Positions 18,301-26,815 are shown, numbered from the stretch's first letter. The stretch: DNA of 64,000 nt from Achromobacter sp. ASV32 (GCF_016428805.1 NZ_JAELTJ010000010.1:1-64000); one strand, 5' to 3'. Made by a program: numbers and translations. The notes: a model not told the origin generated them from the sequence alone.

Positions 18301-18953
18301 GCGGCATCGTCGTGCGCGTCTTGCTGAACCTGGTGGTCAAGGCCGTCACCTCGCCGTTCAGCCTGCTGGCGTCCGCCTTCGGCGGCGGCGAAGAACTGTC
18401 CTACGTCGAGTTCGCGCCCGGCAGCGCCGTGCTCACCGAAGACTCGCAGCAACGCATCGATACCCTGATCAAGGCCCTGGTTGACCGGCCCGCGCTCAAG
18501 ATGGACCTGAGCGGCCGCGCCGATCCCAAGACCGACATGGACGGCCTGCGCCAAGCCTGGGTCGACGCCAAGATCCGCGCCGCCAAGGCCCGCGACACCG
18601 CCCCGCGGGGCACCAAGCCCGATCCGTCCCGCGTGCAGGTCTCCGGCGCCGAGCGGATCAAATACCTGGAAAAGGTCTACGACGACACCGATATCAAGGA
18701 CAAGCCGCGCAATTTCATCGGCATGGCCAAGTCCGTGCCGCCGGAACAGATGGAGGAGATGCTGCGCGGCGTGGCCCAGGTCGGCGACGACCAGTTGCGT
18801 CAACTGGCCGACGCCCGCGCGCAAGCGGTATATGAAAAGCTGCAAGCCCAGGAAGGACTCGCGGATCGCGTGTTCATCGTCGCTCCGCAACTGGACGCCG
18901 ATGGCATCAAGGACGAGGGCCTGCCCTCGCGCGTGGACTTCTCCCTGAAGTGA
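15387..18953 (+). CDS. Large AsmA-like DUF748 envelope protein
   Basis: The protein has 1188 residues: one N-terminal membrane anchor (about 15-34), then a long periplasmic beta-rich body with repeated short amphipathic strands. It carries an Ala/Pro-rich linker (about 355-437) and a C-terminal ~200-residue part that starts YVEFAPGSAVLTEDSQQRID, resembling OmpA-type peptidoglycan-binding domains. This is the DUF748 family in the AsmA superfamily. Relatives (TamB, YhdP, AsmA) are thought to be bridge-like carriers of phospholipid between the two membranes, so an envelope lipid role is inferred here. The ATG at 15387 has an AGGAG site 7 bases away. It appears to be a single-gene unit. Confidence 0.85.
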   Translation: MPLRMPKFRFTRRLGKILLGVVAVALILCGIAAWQVPKVLHNVLTQDAAKMIGRDVSVGKITFNPFTLTVRAHDLAVAQPGSQTPLLTAAELNVSAAWSSLFWFAPVVDRLSLRAPTVSIVREDVTRFNFSDIQQRVAEMTASQPEEPPKPDAGLPRFSLNNMVIEGGVVTLDDKVTGRKQVIDELAVGVPFISTFGYATDIDVQPRLHLRINGSPFDLTGVARPFDKVPSSTLRVAFTGLQLEKWADVWPMPLPFKLERALLDSNLQIVFEQPKDAAPKIRVVGDLGLRQFDLRDTAGESLAAWSALTVSRLELEPIARQVYVGDVGLWAPQVYARRYSNQRLNWQDVADKLKALGGPAPATKPAATASAAKPGVAPAGAAKPAAASPGAAKVDAATGAVAPAGAAAQAAPASAAGAAPASHDAPAAPAQPAAPAEWKVTLDAFNIHEGELYVTDAISKLDYTMTGLAATVEGVALPQVKDQPINLWLTVDNSTDGGWIRAKGPLVLQPLSLELAVRLGNVALAPFAPAVRSLSPMQLLDGRLGLTAQVHVLDRNGAIDASATGVRAELAQFKARDETLSPALDVALQQLAVTADRLALGPGQSNFTLAASGIQGNGKLDLKGVFTPQPLTLKTSVDLAGLNVASFAPYAASSLNATVRAITLGAKGDAEFIAATGNAPMKAGWKGGVEITDVDLQDRVNNDDFLNWKRLAFSGMNLSVAGDKIGAALGDIALDDFYGRILLNAQGRLNVMDLVAAPGQAGGSITQDTQTPGRNAAPPAAAAARSAKGGGMPDISLNSVTLSRGRMTFTDRFVKPNYVAELSAIDGAISAVSSTNPQPAKVKVTGRVYTTAPLSISGIVQPFAKFLTLDLKATAKGVDLPRFNTYSAKYVGYPIKRGKLSVDLEYKIKDRALLATNHVVLNQLTFGDKTNSPDATKLPVLLAVALLKDSRGNIDINLPISGSLDDPEFSVGGIVVRVLLNLVVKAVTSPFSLLASAFGGGEELSYVEFAPGSAVLTEDSQQRIDTLIKALVDRPALKMDLSGRADPKTDMDGLRQAWVDAKIRAAKARDTAPRGTKPDPSRVQVSGAERIKYLEKVYDDTDIKDKPRNFIGMAKSVPPEQMEEMLRGVAQVGDDQLRQLADARAQAVYEKLQAQEGLADRVFIVAPQLDADGIKDEGLPSRVDFSLK

Positions 18954-19059
18954 AACCCGGCAGGCCGCCAGGATCCGCCCGGCACTGTCCCGCTTGAAAG
19001 GCGCTTGCTTTCAGGTTGGACAGACCCGTGTCCGGCAGGCTGCCGTATATCGGAGATTC

Positions 19060-19947
19060 ATGATGAAAGACCAGGACGCGCATTTCGATAGCCTGTTGCC
19101 GCCGCTGCGGCTGGACCGGCGGGGTTTTATCGCCACCACCGTGGCGGCCGGCTTCTCCCTGGCCGCCGGCCCGGCCGTCGCCCAGACCGCCATCCACACC
19201 GACGCCAACGGCCTGACCGCCGGCAAGGTCGACATCCCCACCACCGACGGCAAGATGCCCGCCTATCGCGCCGCGCCCGCCGGCAAGAAGAACCTGCCTA
19301 CGGTGCTGGTCATCTCCGAAATCTTCGGCGTCCACGAGTACATCCAGGACGTCTGCCGCCGCCTGGCCCATCTGGGTTACCTGGCCATCGCCCCCGAACT
19401 CTTCGCGCGCCAGGGCGACCCCTCCAAGTACACCGACATCCCCAAGCTGCAGGCCGAGATCATCAGCAAGGTGCCCGACAGACAGGTCGAAGCCGACCTG
19501 GATGCCACCACCGCCTGGGCCGCCGCCAACGGCGGCAACGCCGACAAGCTGGGCATCATCGGCTTTTGCTGGGGCGGCCGCCAGGTCTGGCTCTACGCCG
19601 CCCACAACCCCAAACTCAAAGCCGGCGCCGCCTTCTACGGCCAACTGGGCGGCGAGCCCAGCGACCTCAAGCCCAAGCCCGTCCTGAGCCTGGTCAACGA
19701 CCTCAAAGCTCCCGTCCTGGGCGCCTACGGCGGCAAGGACGCCGGCATCCCGCTGACCGACGTCGACAAGATGCGCATCGAACTGGCCAAGGGCCCGGCC
19801 GCCGCCAAGGCCTCGCGCATCGACGTCTACCCCGACGCCCCCCACGCGTTCCACGCCGACTATCGCCCGAGCTACCGCAAAGCCGAGGCCGAACAGGCAT
19901 GGCAACGCATGCTCGACTGGTTCAAGCAGAACGGCCTGGGCGTTTAA
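19060..19947 (+). CDS. Tat-exported dienelactone hydrolase family protein
   Basis: The 295-residue alpha/beta hydrolase has the dienelactone hydrolase catalytic triad: Cys170 (GFCWGG), Asp227 (GGKDAG) and His262 (PHAFH). The N-terminus carries a twin-arginine signal (RRGFIATT, Arg20-Arg21, then a hydrophobic stretch ending near AVAQ), so the protein probably folds in the cytoplasm and acts in the periplasm. The ATG at 19060 has GGAG 5 bases upstream. The natural substrate is unknown; family members cleave lactones and esters. It is not in a ring-cleavage operon here. Confidence 0.9.
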   Translation: MMKDQDAHFDSLLPPLRLDRRGFIATTVAAGFSLAAGPAVAQTAIHTDANGLTAGKVDIPTTDGKMPAYRAAPAGKKNLPTVLVISEIFGVHEYIQDVCRRLAHLGYLAIAPELFARQGDPSKYTDIPKLQAEIISKVPDRQVEADLDATTAWAAANGGNADKLGIIGFCWGGRQVWLYAAHNPKLKAGAAFYGQLGGEPSDLKPKPVLSLVNDLKAPVLGAYGGKDAGIPLTDVDKMRIELAKGPAAAKASRIDVYPDAPHAFHADYRPSYRKAEAEQAWQRMLDWFKQNGLGV

Positions 19948-20003
19948 CGGCGAGGCGAGTGGTCGCCGTCTGACGGAAACGGCCAAAAGAAAGAAGAGCA
20001 AGC

Positions 20004-20035
20004 AAAAAGAGGGGGCCTGCAAGAGGCCCCCTCTT
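20004..20035. terminator. Bidirectional terminator hairpin
   Basis: Arms of 11 bp (AAGAGGGGGCC/GGCCCCCTCTT) enclose a 7-base loop. On the minus strand a run of T follows, so it best serves the small secreted-protein gene (stop at 20156); it can also end the dienelactone hydrolase transcript, 60 bases past that stop. Confidence 0.75.
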
Positions 20036-20155
20036 CATGAGCGCGCAGCGTCATCACGACCCGCAAGACACCGCGTAAGCTTCGTAAGGCCCCCCGCCTG
20101 CCGCCGACGCTCAGGGCAGCTCAAGAACTCAATCCGATGCCAGCAAGACCAACCC

Positions 20156-20593
20156 TTACTTCTCCGCACTCTCCCCAGGCAACCCATCACTAACCTCAGC
20201 CAACGCCGCCTTCATATCCTCGTAGGAAATCACCCGCTCATTCTGAAAGCTGCCCAATACTCCCCGGCATCCATCCACCCCGGACCGCTTCATCTCCTCC
20301 ATCATCGCCTTCCCATCAGCAAGCCCCTTCTGATAAAGCCCGTCGTACCCGGAAGCAGAAAACCCATATTCCTTCGCATAGCGCTCAAGATTCTTGCGGG
20401 AAGTCGCCTCGTGCTGCGCCAGGTCAGGTTCAGAGGCGCCACACGCCCGCGCCGCGCCGTTCGACGCGCCCGCCGCCACCACGAATGATTCAAATTGCGC
20501 CTGCTCCGCCGCATCGGGCGCGGCCCAGGCCGGCGCCGTCAATGCCAGCGTCAAGCCCAGGCTCGTCAGCCAGCGGTTCAGCCCCTTACGCAT
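20156..20593 (-). CDS. Small secreted protein, unknown function
   Basis: The 145-residue protein has a Sec signal peptide (about 1-24, ending APAWAAP) and a mature part with three cysteines and a predicted helical character. Segments such as YDGLYQKGLADGKAMMEEMKRSG are charged and helical. I do not recognise a family with certainty; several short periplasmic proteins of Burkholderiales look like this. It is a single gene, divergent from the peroxiredoxin gene. Confidence 0.7.
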   Translation of the reverse strand: MRKGLNRWLTSLGLTLALTAPAWAAPDAAEQAQFESFVVAAGASNGAARACGASEPDLAQHEATSRKNLERYAKEYGFSASGYDGLYQKGLADGKAMMEEMKRSGVDGCRGVLGSFQNERVISYEDMKAALAEVSDGLPGESAEK

Positions 20594-20840
20594 CGATATC
20601 CCTCCACAAAGCGCCCACGACGCCGCAGCGCGCGAAGGCCATTGATCACCGTCACATTATGGCAACGATCACGTTGCATGCCGTTTCATCGAGAGTGTGG
20701 AGTCGTATCAGTCTGTGCTTCTTTTTTTCGCGGCGCCCCTAAGCCGCCTGCACCGGCCGCGCGCAAGAACTATGATGGGGGGTGTGGGGCGCCTCGCGCC
20801 CCAATGCAACACCCCCAACACATTCCCTGGAGATCTCCCC

Positions 20841-21344
20841 ATGACCATCAAAGTCGGTGACCGCGTGCCCGATGGCACCCTGACCGAATTCATCGAAACC
20901 GAAAGCGAAGGCTGCTCCCTCGGCCCCAACGCCTTTCAGGTCGCCGACCTGACCCGCGGCAAGACTATCGCCCTGTTCGCCTTGCCGGGCGCCTTTACCC
21001 CGACCTGCTCGGCCAAGCACCTGCCCGGCTACGTCGAGCAGGCCGCTGCCCTGAAGGCCAAGGGCGTGGACGAGATCTGGTGCGTGTCCGTCAACGACGC
21101 CTTCGTCATGGGCGCCTGGGGCCGCGAACAAAAGACCGGCGGCAAGGTCCGCATGCTGGCCGATGGCTCGGCCCTGTGGACCAAGGCCCTGGGCCTGGAG
21201 CTGGACCTGATCCAGCGCGGCATGGGCGTGCGCTCGCAGCGCTACTCCGCCCTGATCGTCGATGGCGTGGTCAAGCACCTGAACATCGAAGGCCCCGGCA
21301 AGTTCGAAGTCAGCGACGCCGCGACCCTGCTGTCGCAGGTCTGA
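20841..21344 (+). CDS. Peroxiredoxin, Prx5-like
   Basis: The 167-residue thiol peroxidase has the peroxidatic motif PGAFTPTCSAKHLPGY with Cys56 as the attacking cysteine. Length and motif are those of the Prx5 subgroup, which reduces hydrogen and organic peroxides using thioredoxin or glutathione systems. The frame is open upstream, but the ATG at 20841 has a GGAG site and gives the normal N-terminus. The other cysteines are at about 25 and 82, so the resolving cysteine, if any, is uncertain. It is a single-gene unit in the cytoplasm. Confidence 0.92.
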   Translation: MTIKVGDRVPDGTLTEFIETESEGCSLGPNAFQVADLTRGKTIALFALPGAFTPTCSAKHLPGYVEQAAALKAKGVDEIWCVSVNDAFVMGAWGREQKTGGKVRMLADGSALWTKALGLELDLIQRGMGVRSQRYSALIVDGVVKHLNIEGPGKFEVSDAATLLSQV

Positions 21345-21444
21345 TTTCCCCGCGCGCGGTGCGCGCGGTTCATGTCTTATCGCTTAACGCGCGGGCCGTT
21401 CCGGCGGCCCGCCGCGCTACCGCCAGCAGCGGTTGCCCAACGCC

Positions 21445-22935
21445 ATGCTCGCTACCATCTCCTCTTTCTCGTCGCTGTATTTCGCGACCCTGCTGATGCT
21501 TGTCGGCACGGGCCTGTTCAACACCTACATGGGGTTGAGGCTCACCTCGCAGTCCGTCAGCGAGATCTGGATCGGCACCCTGATCGCCGGCTACTACCTG
21601 GGCCTGGTGTGCGGCGCGCGCCTGGGGCACAAGCTGATCATCCGCGTCGGCCACATCCGCGCCTTCGTTGCCTGCGCGGCCATCGCCACCAGCATGATCC
21701 TGGCCCAGACGCTGGTCGATTCCATGCCGCTGTGGCTGGTGTTCCGCGTCATCTCGGGCATCGTCATGGTGACTGAATTCATGGTCATCGAGAGCTGGCT
21801 CAACGAACAAACCGAAAACCACCAGCGCGGACGGGTCTTTTCCGTCTATATGGTCGTGTCCGGCCTGGGTACCGTGCTGGGGCAACTGGCCCTGACCGCC
21901 TACGCCACGCTGGACCTGCGGCCACTGACGCTGGTGGCCATGTGCCTGGTGCTGTGCCTGGTGCCCATTGCCGTCACGGCGCGCTCGCACCCGCCCACAC
22001 CCTTGCCGGCCGCGCTGGACATCCGCTTCTTCATGCGGCGCGTGCCGCTGTCCATGACCGTGCTGTTCGTGGCCGGCAACCTGTCGGGCGCCTTTTATGG
22101 CCTGGCCGCCGTCTACGGCGCCAAGCACGGCCTGACCACCTCGCAGGCCGCTATCTTCGTCGCGGCCGCCGTCACCGCCGGGCTGCTGTCGCAGTGGCCC
22201 ATGGGCTGGCTGTCCGACCGCATCAACCGCGCGGGCCTGATCCGCTTCAACGCGTTGTTGCTGGTGGTGCTGCCCGCGGTCATGTGGGGCTGGCTGACCT
22301 TGCCCTATTGGGCGCTGGTGGCCATGTCCTGCGTGTTCGGCGTACTGCAGTTCACGCTGTACCCGCTGGGCGCCGCCTTTGCCAACGATCACGTCGAATC
22401 CGAGCGCCGCGTCAGCCTGTCGGCGGTGCTGCTCATGACCTACGGCGTGGGCGCCTGTGTGGGGCCCATGATCGCGGGCCTGTTGATGTCGCTGGCCGGG
22501 CCCAGCATGTACTACGTGTTCATTTCCGCCTGCGCGCTGATTCTGGTCTGGCAGGTGCGGCCGACCCGCGTCACAGGGGCGCACCAGGTCGACGAGGCTC
22601 CGGTGCATTTCGTGCCCATGCCGGACACGCTGCAAAGCTCGCCGGCCGCCGCCGTGCTCGATCCGCGGGTGGATGTGGAAAACGACATCACCATCGAAAT
22701 GGTCCATCCCGATCCCGCCGCCGCGCCGGTGCCGCCGCCGGTCGAAGGCGCGGGCGCGGTGGATCCGCCCTTGGCCGAACCCGGCCACGACGCGGCGCTG
22801 CATGCGGAGCAGGCCGATGCCGCTGTCCGGCAGGACCCGGCCCCGGCCGCCGGCGACACCACGGATGCCTCTCTGGCGGACCAAGCCGAATCGGATCAGG
22901 ACGAAGCGCCGCGCCGGTCCCGCACCGGGACCTGA
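21445..22935 (+). CDS. MFS transporter, YcaD-like, with long C-terminal tail
   Basis: The 496-residue protein has 12 membrane segments over residues ~1-370, starting with the YcaD-like TGLFNTYMGLRL segment and a GARLGHKLIIRVGHIRAF loop. Residues ~371-496 form a hydrophilic tail rich in Ala, Pro, Asp and Glu with no recognisable domain. YcaD-like carriers have unknown substrates. I prefer the ATG at 21445 over a TTG 12 bases upstream; neither has a clear ribosome binding site. The tail is much longer than in typical YcaD (about 380 residues). Confidence 0.85.
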   Translation: MLATISSFSSLYFATLLMLVGTGLFNTYMGLRLTSQSVSEIWIGTLIAGYYLGLVCGARLGHKLIIRVGHIRAFVACAAIATSMILAQTLVDSMPLWLVFRVISGIVMVTEFMVIESWLNEQTENHQRGRVFSVYMVVSGLGTVLGQLALTAYATLDLRPLTLVAMCLVLCLVPIAVTARSHPPTPLPAALDIRFFMRRVPLSMTVLFVAGNLSGAFYGLAAVYGAKHGLTTSQAAIFVAAAVTAGLLSQWPMGWLSDRINRAGLIRFNALLLVVLPAVMWGWLTLPYWALVAMSCVFGVLQFTLYPLGAAFANDHVESERRVSLSAVLLMTYGVGACVGPMIAGLLMSLAGPSMYYVFISACALILVWQVRPTRVTGAHQVDEAPVHFVPMPDTLQSSPAAAVLDPRVDVENDITIEMVHPDPAAAPVPPPVEGAGAVDPPLAEPGHDAALHAEQADAAVRQDPAPAAGDTTDASLADQAESDQDEAPRRSRTGT

Positions 22936-22948
22936 CCGGGGGTGGGGG

Positions 22949-23836
22949 TCACCACGGGGCCATCAGCACGATGGCCGCCAGCGCCAGGACCAGCCCCAGG
23001 CCGTTCAAGCGGGTCAGCGGTTCGCGGAACAGGACGGTCCCGACCAGCGTGCCCAGCGTGATCACCCCCATGTTCATGGACGCGAACACCAGCGCGGGAT
23101 GCTCGGGCAGCGCCTGGTGCGCGCGGATATAGGTCAGGATATTGGCAAAGTTCAGCGCGCCCAGCGCCACTCCCGCCACCAGGTGGCGCGGCGCCCAGTG
23201 CACGCGCCGCCACAGCAGGTAGGCCAGCGTCAGCACGCCGGCCAGCGCAAAGGCCAGCAGCAGTCCGCCCGCGAAGGCCGTGCCGGCGCGCGCCATCTGC
23301 TTGAACAGGATGTCCACCAGCCCGTAGGCCACCCATACCGCCAGCGGCCACAGCCACAGGGGGCTGGCGCCCTTGGTCCGAACCGTCTCGGTCGCCGGCG
23401 CGCCTGGTGCGCGCGGACGGCGCAGCAACAGGAACAAGGCGCCGAACGCCAGGGCGATGGCCCCCAGCTTGCGCGCGCTGGGCGGTTCGCCGAACAGCAG
23501 GAACGTGGCCAGCAACGGGATGAACAGCGACAGCCGCTGCGCCGCATCGCTGCGCACCACGCCGGCATGGCGCACCGCCAATGCCATGGCCATGAAGCCG
23601 CTGGGCAGCAGCACGCCCAGCGCCGCCAGCACCAGCCACGGCGTCTGCGGCGTGAGCAGCGCGGCCGGGTCGGGCCGCAGCACCAGCCAGCAGAGCAGGG
23701 CGGCCACGGCGTAGTTCACCAGGATGGCCTGGCGCACGTCCACCTGCCAGCGCCGTGCCAACTTCAGCAGCGCAGCCACAGCGACGCTGCAGGCCACGCT
23801 GGCCAGCAGGTAGAGCAGGCCGGGTGTCAGCGGCAT
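22949..23836 (-). CDS. EamA/DMT-family transporter
   Basis: This 295-residue inner-membrane protein has about ten hydrophobic segments arranged as two EamA repeats. Features include [20 protein letters not shown] early on and [21 protein letters not shown] in the second repeat. The drug/metabolite superfamily exports or imports small metabolites; the substrate is not known. The ATG at 23836 lies 10 bases inside the bioB end, so translation is probably coupled to bioB. Confidence 0.85.
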   Translation of the reverse strand: MPLTPGLLYLLASVACSVAVAALLKLARRWQVDVRQAILVNYAVAALLCWLVLRPDPAALLTPQTPWLVLAALGVLLPSGFMAMALAVRHAGVVRSDAAQRLSLFIPLLATFLLFGEPPSARKLGAIALAFGALFLLLRRPRAPGAPATETVRTKGASPLWLWPLAVWVAYGLVDILFKQMARAGTAFAGGLLLAFALAGVLTLAYLLWRRVHWAPRHLVAGVALGALNFANILTYIRAHQALPEHPALVFASMNMGVITLGTLVGTVLFREPLTRLNGLGLVLALAAIVLMAPW

Positions 23837-24921
23837 ACCGGCGCGTCGTGATCGCCCGCCGGGTGCGCGCAGTCGTGCGTCGGGGCATGCAGGGGGGCTG
23901 GATGCAGGTCCTGGTGCGCGTGCGCATGCCGCTGCTGGGTCGCGTCGATCCGCATGCCCAGGCGCTGCAGCAGGCGCTGGTCGGCCTCCATGCGCGGGTT
24001 GCCGGTGGTCAGCAGCACGTCGCCGTAGAACATCGAATTGGCGCCCGCCAGGAAGCACAGCGCCTGCATGGCATCGTCCATGGCTTCGCGGCCGGCCGAC
24101 AGTCGCACCATGGCGCGTGGCATGGTGATGCGGGCCACGGCGATGGTGCGCACGAACTCGAACGGATCCAGCGCCTCGGCATCGGCCATCGGCGTGCCTT
24201 CCACCCGCATCAGGTTGTTGATCGGCACCGATTCGGGATAGGGCTCCATGTTGGCCAGCTGCGCGATCAGGCCGGCGCGCTCGCGGCGCGATTCGCCCAT
24301 GCCCACAATGCCGCCGCAGCAGACGTTGATGCCCGCGCCGCGTACGCGCTCCAGCGTGTCCAGGCGGTCCTGGTAGGTGCGGGTGGTGACGACCTTGCCG
24401 TAGTACTCGGGCGAGGTGTCCAGGTTGTGGTTGTAGTAGTCCAGCCCGGCGTCCTTGAGCTGCTCGGCCTGGCCTTCACGCAGCATGCCCAGGGTGACGC
24501 AGGTCTCCAGGCCCAGCGCCTTGACCGCGCTGACCATTTCGGCCACGGCCTCCAGGTGGTGCGGCTTGGGACTGCGCCAGGCCGCGCCCATGCAAAAGCG
24601 CTGCGCGCCGCCGGCCTGGGCGGCGCGCGCGGCGGCCAGCACTTCGTCCAACGGCATCAGCTTTTCCGCTTCCAGGCCCGTGTCGTAGCGCGAGGACTGC
24701 GAGCAATAGCCGCAATCCTCGGGACAGCCGCCCGTCTTGATCGACAGCAGGCTGGACAGCTGGATGCCGTTCGGGTCGAAATGGGCGCGGTGCGTCTGCT
24801 GCGCGCGATGCACCAGGTCCATGAACGGCAGTTCGTAGAGCGCCATGACGGCGTCGCGGCTCCAGGCCGGCGAGGGCTGCGTCTTGGGCGGCTTGGGAAC
24901 GGGGATGTAGGCGGTCTGCAT
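23827..24921 (-). CDS. bioB: Biotin synthase BioB
   Basis: The 364-residue radical SAM enzyme inserts sulfur into dethiobiotin. The [4Fe-4S] cysteines are Cys66, Cys70 and Cys73 ([10 protein letters not shown]). The [2Fe-2S] cluster region includes the [22 protein letters not shown] and [10 protein letters not shown] motifs. The ATG at 24921 has a GGAG site. The last ~36 residues after MRIDATQ form an unusual tail with eight histidines and two cysteines. It overlaps the EamA transporter gene by 10 bases, so that carrier may relate to biotin metabolism. No other bio genes are near. Confidence 0.97.
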   Translation of the reverse strand: MQTAYIPVPKPPKTQPSPAWSRDAVMALYELPFMDLVHRAQQTHRAHFDPNGIQLSSLLSIKTGGCPEDCGYCSQSSRYDTGLEAEKLMPLDEVLAAARAAQAGGAQRFCMGAAWRSPKPHHLEAVAEMVSAVKALGLETCVTLGMLREGQAEQLKDAGLDYYNHNLDTSPEYYGKVVTTRTYQDRLDTLERVRGAGINVCCGGIVGMGESRRERAGLIAQLANMEPYPESVPINNLMRVEGTPMADAEALDPFEFVRTIAVARITMPRAMVRLSAGREAMDDAMQALCFLAGANSMFYGDVLLTTGNPRMEADQRLLQRLGMRIDATQQRHAHAHQDLHPAPLHAPTHDCAHPAGDHDAPVCR

Positions 24922-24991
24922 GAACGGACTCTCCAGAGGGGCTGGCGGGGTTCGCGCCGCACGCCGAGGGGCGCGGCGGCTTGATCGGCGG

Positions 24992-25021
24992 ATCGTAAGA
25001 ACCGGCACAGGGTTTGCGCAA
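24992..25021 (-). promoter_or_regulatory. Possible bioB promoter
   Basis: On the minus strand, TTGCGC and TACGAT are separated by 18 bases, about 70 bases ahead of the bioB start. It is a weak sigma-70 match and tentative. Confidence 0.3.
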
Positions 25022-25130
25022 TCTGGTGCGGAGTCTGTTTTTTAGCGGTGTGTTGGTCGCTTGATAAATGTAGTTGGCGAATTTTGGCGGCGCGCGTGCA
25101 TTAACGCGGCGCCATCTTCGCGCAGCCGCA

Positions 25131-25169
25131 CCCCCTGAATATTTTGATTCAATTTGTAAATTCAGGGGG
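25131..25169 (-). terminator. Inverted repeat just past the PAS-LuxR gene
   Basis: Perfect 10-bp arms (CCCCCTGAAT/ATTCAGGGGG) enclose a 19-base AT-rich loop, 8 bases beyond the regulator's stop codon. There is no T run, so it may be a weak terminator, an mRNA 3'-end stabiliser or an operator. Confidence 0.5.
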
Positions 25170-25176
25170 GCGGGTA

Positions 25177-26667
25177 TCAGGCTTTGCCCGGTTTGCCCTT
25201 TGTGCGCGGCTTTTCGTAGCCGGTAATGCCCCGGTCGCGCGCCCAGACGATGGCCGCACTGCGCCGGTGCACGCCGATCTTGCTGTAGATGGTGGCCACA
25301 TGGTTGCGCACGGTGTTGCGCGACAGGCGCAGATGCTTGGCAATGCCGTCATCGTCGTGTCCCTGGCACAGCAGGCTGAGCACTTCGCGTTCACGCGAGG
25401 TCAGTTGCGCCAGCTCGGCCACGTCGTGTGCCGCGGGCGCAGGCGCGCGCAGTTGCGCCAGCTTCTCGATGATGCCGCGGCTGAACCACGAGGTGTCCTG
25501 CATCACCGCTTCGATCGCGGTCAGCAGTTCGGTCTCGCTGCGCTTGCGCTCGGTGATGTCCTGCATGACCAGCAGCACGCGGCGTTCGCCGCCGATCATG
25601 ACCGGCTCGGCCGAGGCCAGGCAATCGAGCTGGCTGCCGTCGGGGGCCAGCAGCGCGGCTTCGCGGTTGCGCACGCTTTCGCCGCGCGCCAGGCTTTCGG
25701 CCATGCCCTCGAACGGGCGCAGCCCCAGCGCCGTCAACTCCTGGCCGGGGCAGTCCTCGGGCGAGGCGCCGGTCGCCTGGGCAAAAGCGTCGTTGATGTC
25801 CAGCGCGCGCAGCGATTCGCCTTCGCACAGCGCCATCGGCACGGGCGCCAGCCGAAAAGCCTTGGAAAAGCGCTCTTCGCTTTGCTGCAATGCTTCTTCG
25901 GCGCGCTTGCGCTTCTCCAGGTCGATGAAGGTGAACAGCATGCAGGGCTCATCCTGCATGTCGATCGGCTGGCCGGCGACGATGACGAACTTGGCGCCGC
26001 CATCGGCCAATCTCAGCACGCCTTCGCGCTGGCCGATGGTCAGCCCCGCGTTCAGCTTGGCCACCGCCTCTTCCTTGTTGTCGCCGCCGTCCAGCACGTC
26101 CAGTTCATAGGCGGACCGGCCCAGCACGGCATCGCGCGTCAGCCCGGTCATGTCGAGAAAGCCCTGGTTCACTTTCACGTAGCGCAGGTCGGACAGGCGG
26201 CAGATGATGGCCGGCGCGGGATTGGCGTTGAACGTGCGTTCGAAGCGCTGTTCGGCGTTGAACTGATCGGTCTGGTCATCCAGGATCAGCACGCGGTAGT
26301 CGCCGCCTTCGCCCTCCAGCAACAGCCCGCGGGCCCGCACATTGCGCAGGAAGTCCGCGTCGTCCTTGCGCGTCAGGTCCAGTTGCAGGTCATCGAAGGT
26401 CTCGGCCGCGGCCAGCCGGTCCAGCGGATAGTGGCGGGCGGGAACGCGGTGGTGGTTGCGGTAGGTCAGGGCGTAGCGCTTGCGGTAGCCGGCGGGCGTC
26501 TGGCCCAGGTCCTGCAGCGTCTGGGCCGCATGCAGCGCCAGGGCGCTGTCGTTGGCCCAGGCGATGGCGCCATCGGGCTCGAGCAGGATGATGCCTTCGT
26601 TCAAGCCTGCGATGATGCGTTGCAGGTGTTGGCGTTGCGCATGAGGAGCGGTGTTGCTTGCGGTCAC
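25177..26667 (-). CDS. Triple-PAS LuxR-type transcriptional regulator
   Basis: The 496-residue protein has three PAS-like segments. The first is at about 12-130 (IIAGLNEGIILLEPDGAIAW), the second starts around 145 (RFERTFNANPAPAIICRLSD) and the third around 275 (RFSKAFRLAPVPMALCEGES). The last two end in PAS S-box joins such as DLEKRKRAEE and DITERKRSETE. A GerE/LuxR HTH domain follows near residues 425-485 (LTSREREVLSLLCQGHDDDG). No histidine kinase domain or membrane segment is seen, so it is a one-component cytoplasmic sensor-regulator. A GTG start at 26667 with an AGAGG site is chosen; an open extension upstream runs into tRNA genes and is not real. Ligand and targets are unknown. Confidence 0.87.
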   Translation of the reverse strand: MTASNTAPHAQRQHLQRIIAGLNEGIILLEPDGAIAWANDSALALHAAQTLQDLGQTPAGYRKRYALTYRNHHRVPARHYPLDRLAAAETFDDLQLDLTRKDDADFLRNVRARGLLLEGEGGDYRVLILDDQTDQFNAEQRFERTFNANPAPAIICRLSDLRYVKVNQGFLDMTGLTRDAVLGRSAYELDVLDGGDNKEEAVAKLNAGLTIGQREGVLRLADGGAKFVIVAGQPIDMQDEPCMLFTFIDLEKRKRAEEALQQSEERFSKAFRLAPVPMALCEGESLRALDINDAFAQATGASPEDCPGQELTALGLRPFEGMAESLARGESVRNREAALLAPDGSQLDCLASAEPVMIGGERRVLLVMQDITERKRSETELLTAIEAVMQDTSWFSRGIIEKLAQLRAPAPAAHDVAELAQLTSREREVLSLLCQGHDDDGIAKHLRLSRNTVRNHVATIYSKIGVHRRSAAIVWARDRGITGYEKPRTKGKPGKA

Positions 26668-26785
26668 GTAGGCCTCTTTGCTTGGCTGGCACAAGCGCAC
26701 AGGATGCGTTGGCGCGAGCAGCCTGTCCAGAGGATAAACGGACGAGACAGCCAAGTGAAAGGTGCAGGGCGAGTGAAACCACCAA

Positions 26786-26815
26786 AACAAAAAAGCTCCG
26801 GTATCCGGAGCTTTT
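26786..26815 (-). terminator. Terminator after the first-listed tRNA cassette
   Basis: On the minus strand the 11-bp stem AAAAGCTCCGG/CCGGAGCTTTT has a 3-base loop and is followed by TT and a T-rich run. It lies 82 bases downstream of tRNA-Asp and ends the tRNA transcript. Confidence 0.88.

Noticed and set aside
15426-18890. Open frame of 1154 codons antisense to the DUF748 gene
   Set aside because: In very GC-rich DNA the antisense frame in register with third-position G/C lacks stops. The translation is low-complexity (Gly, Ala, Arg, His, Gln) with no motif, while the plus strand gives a full membrane-anchored protein.
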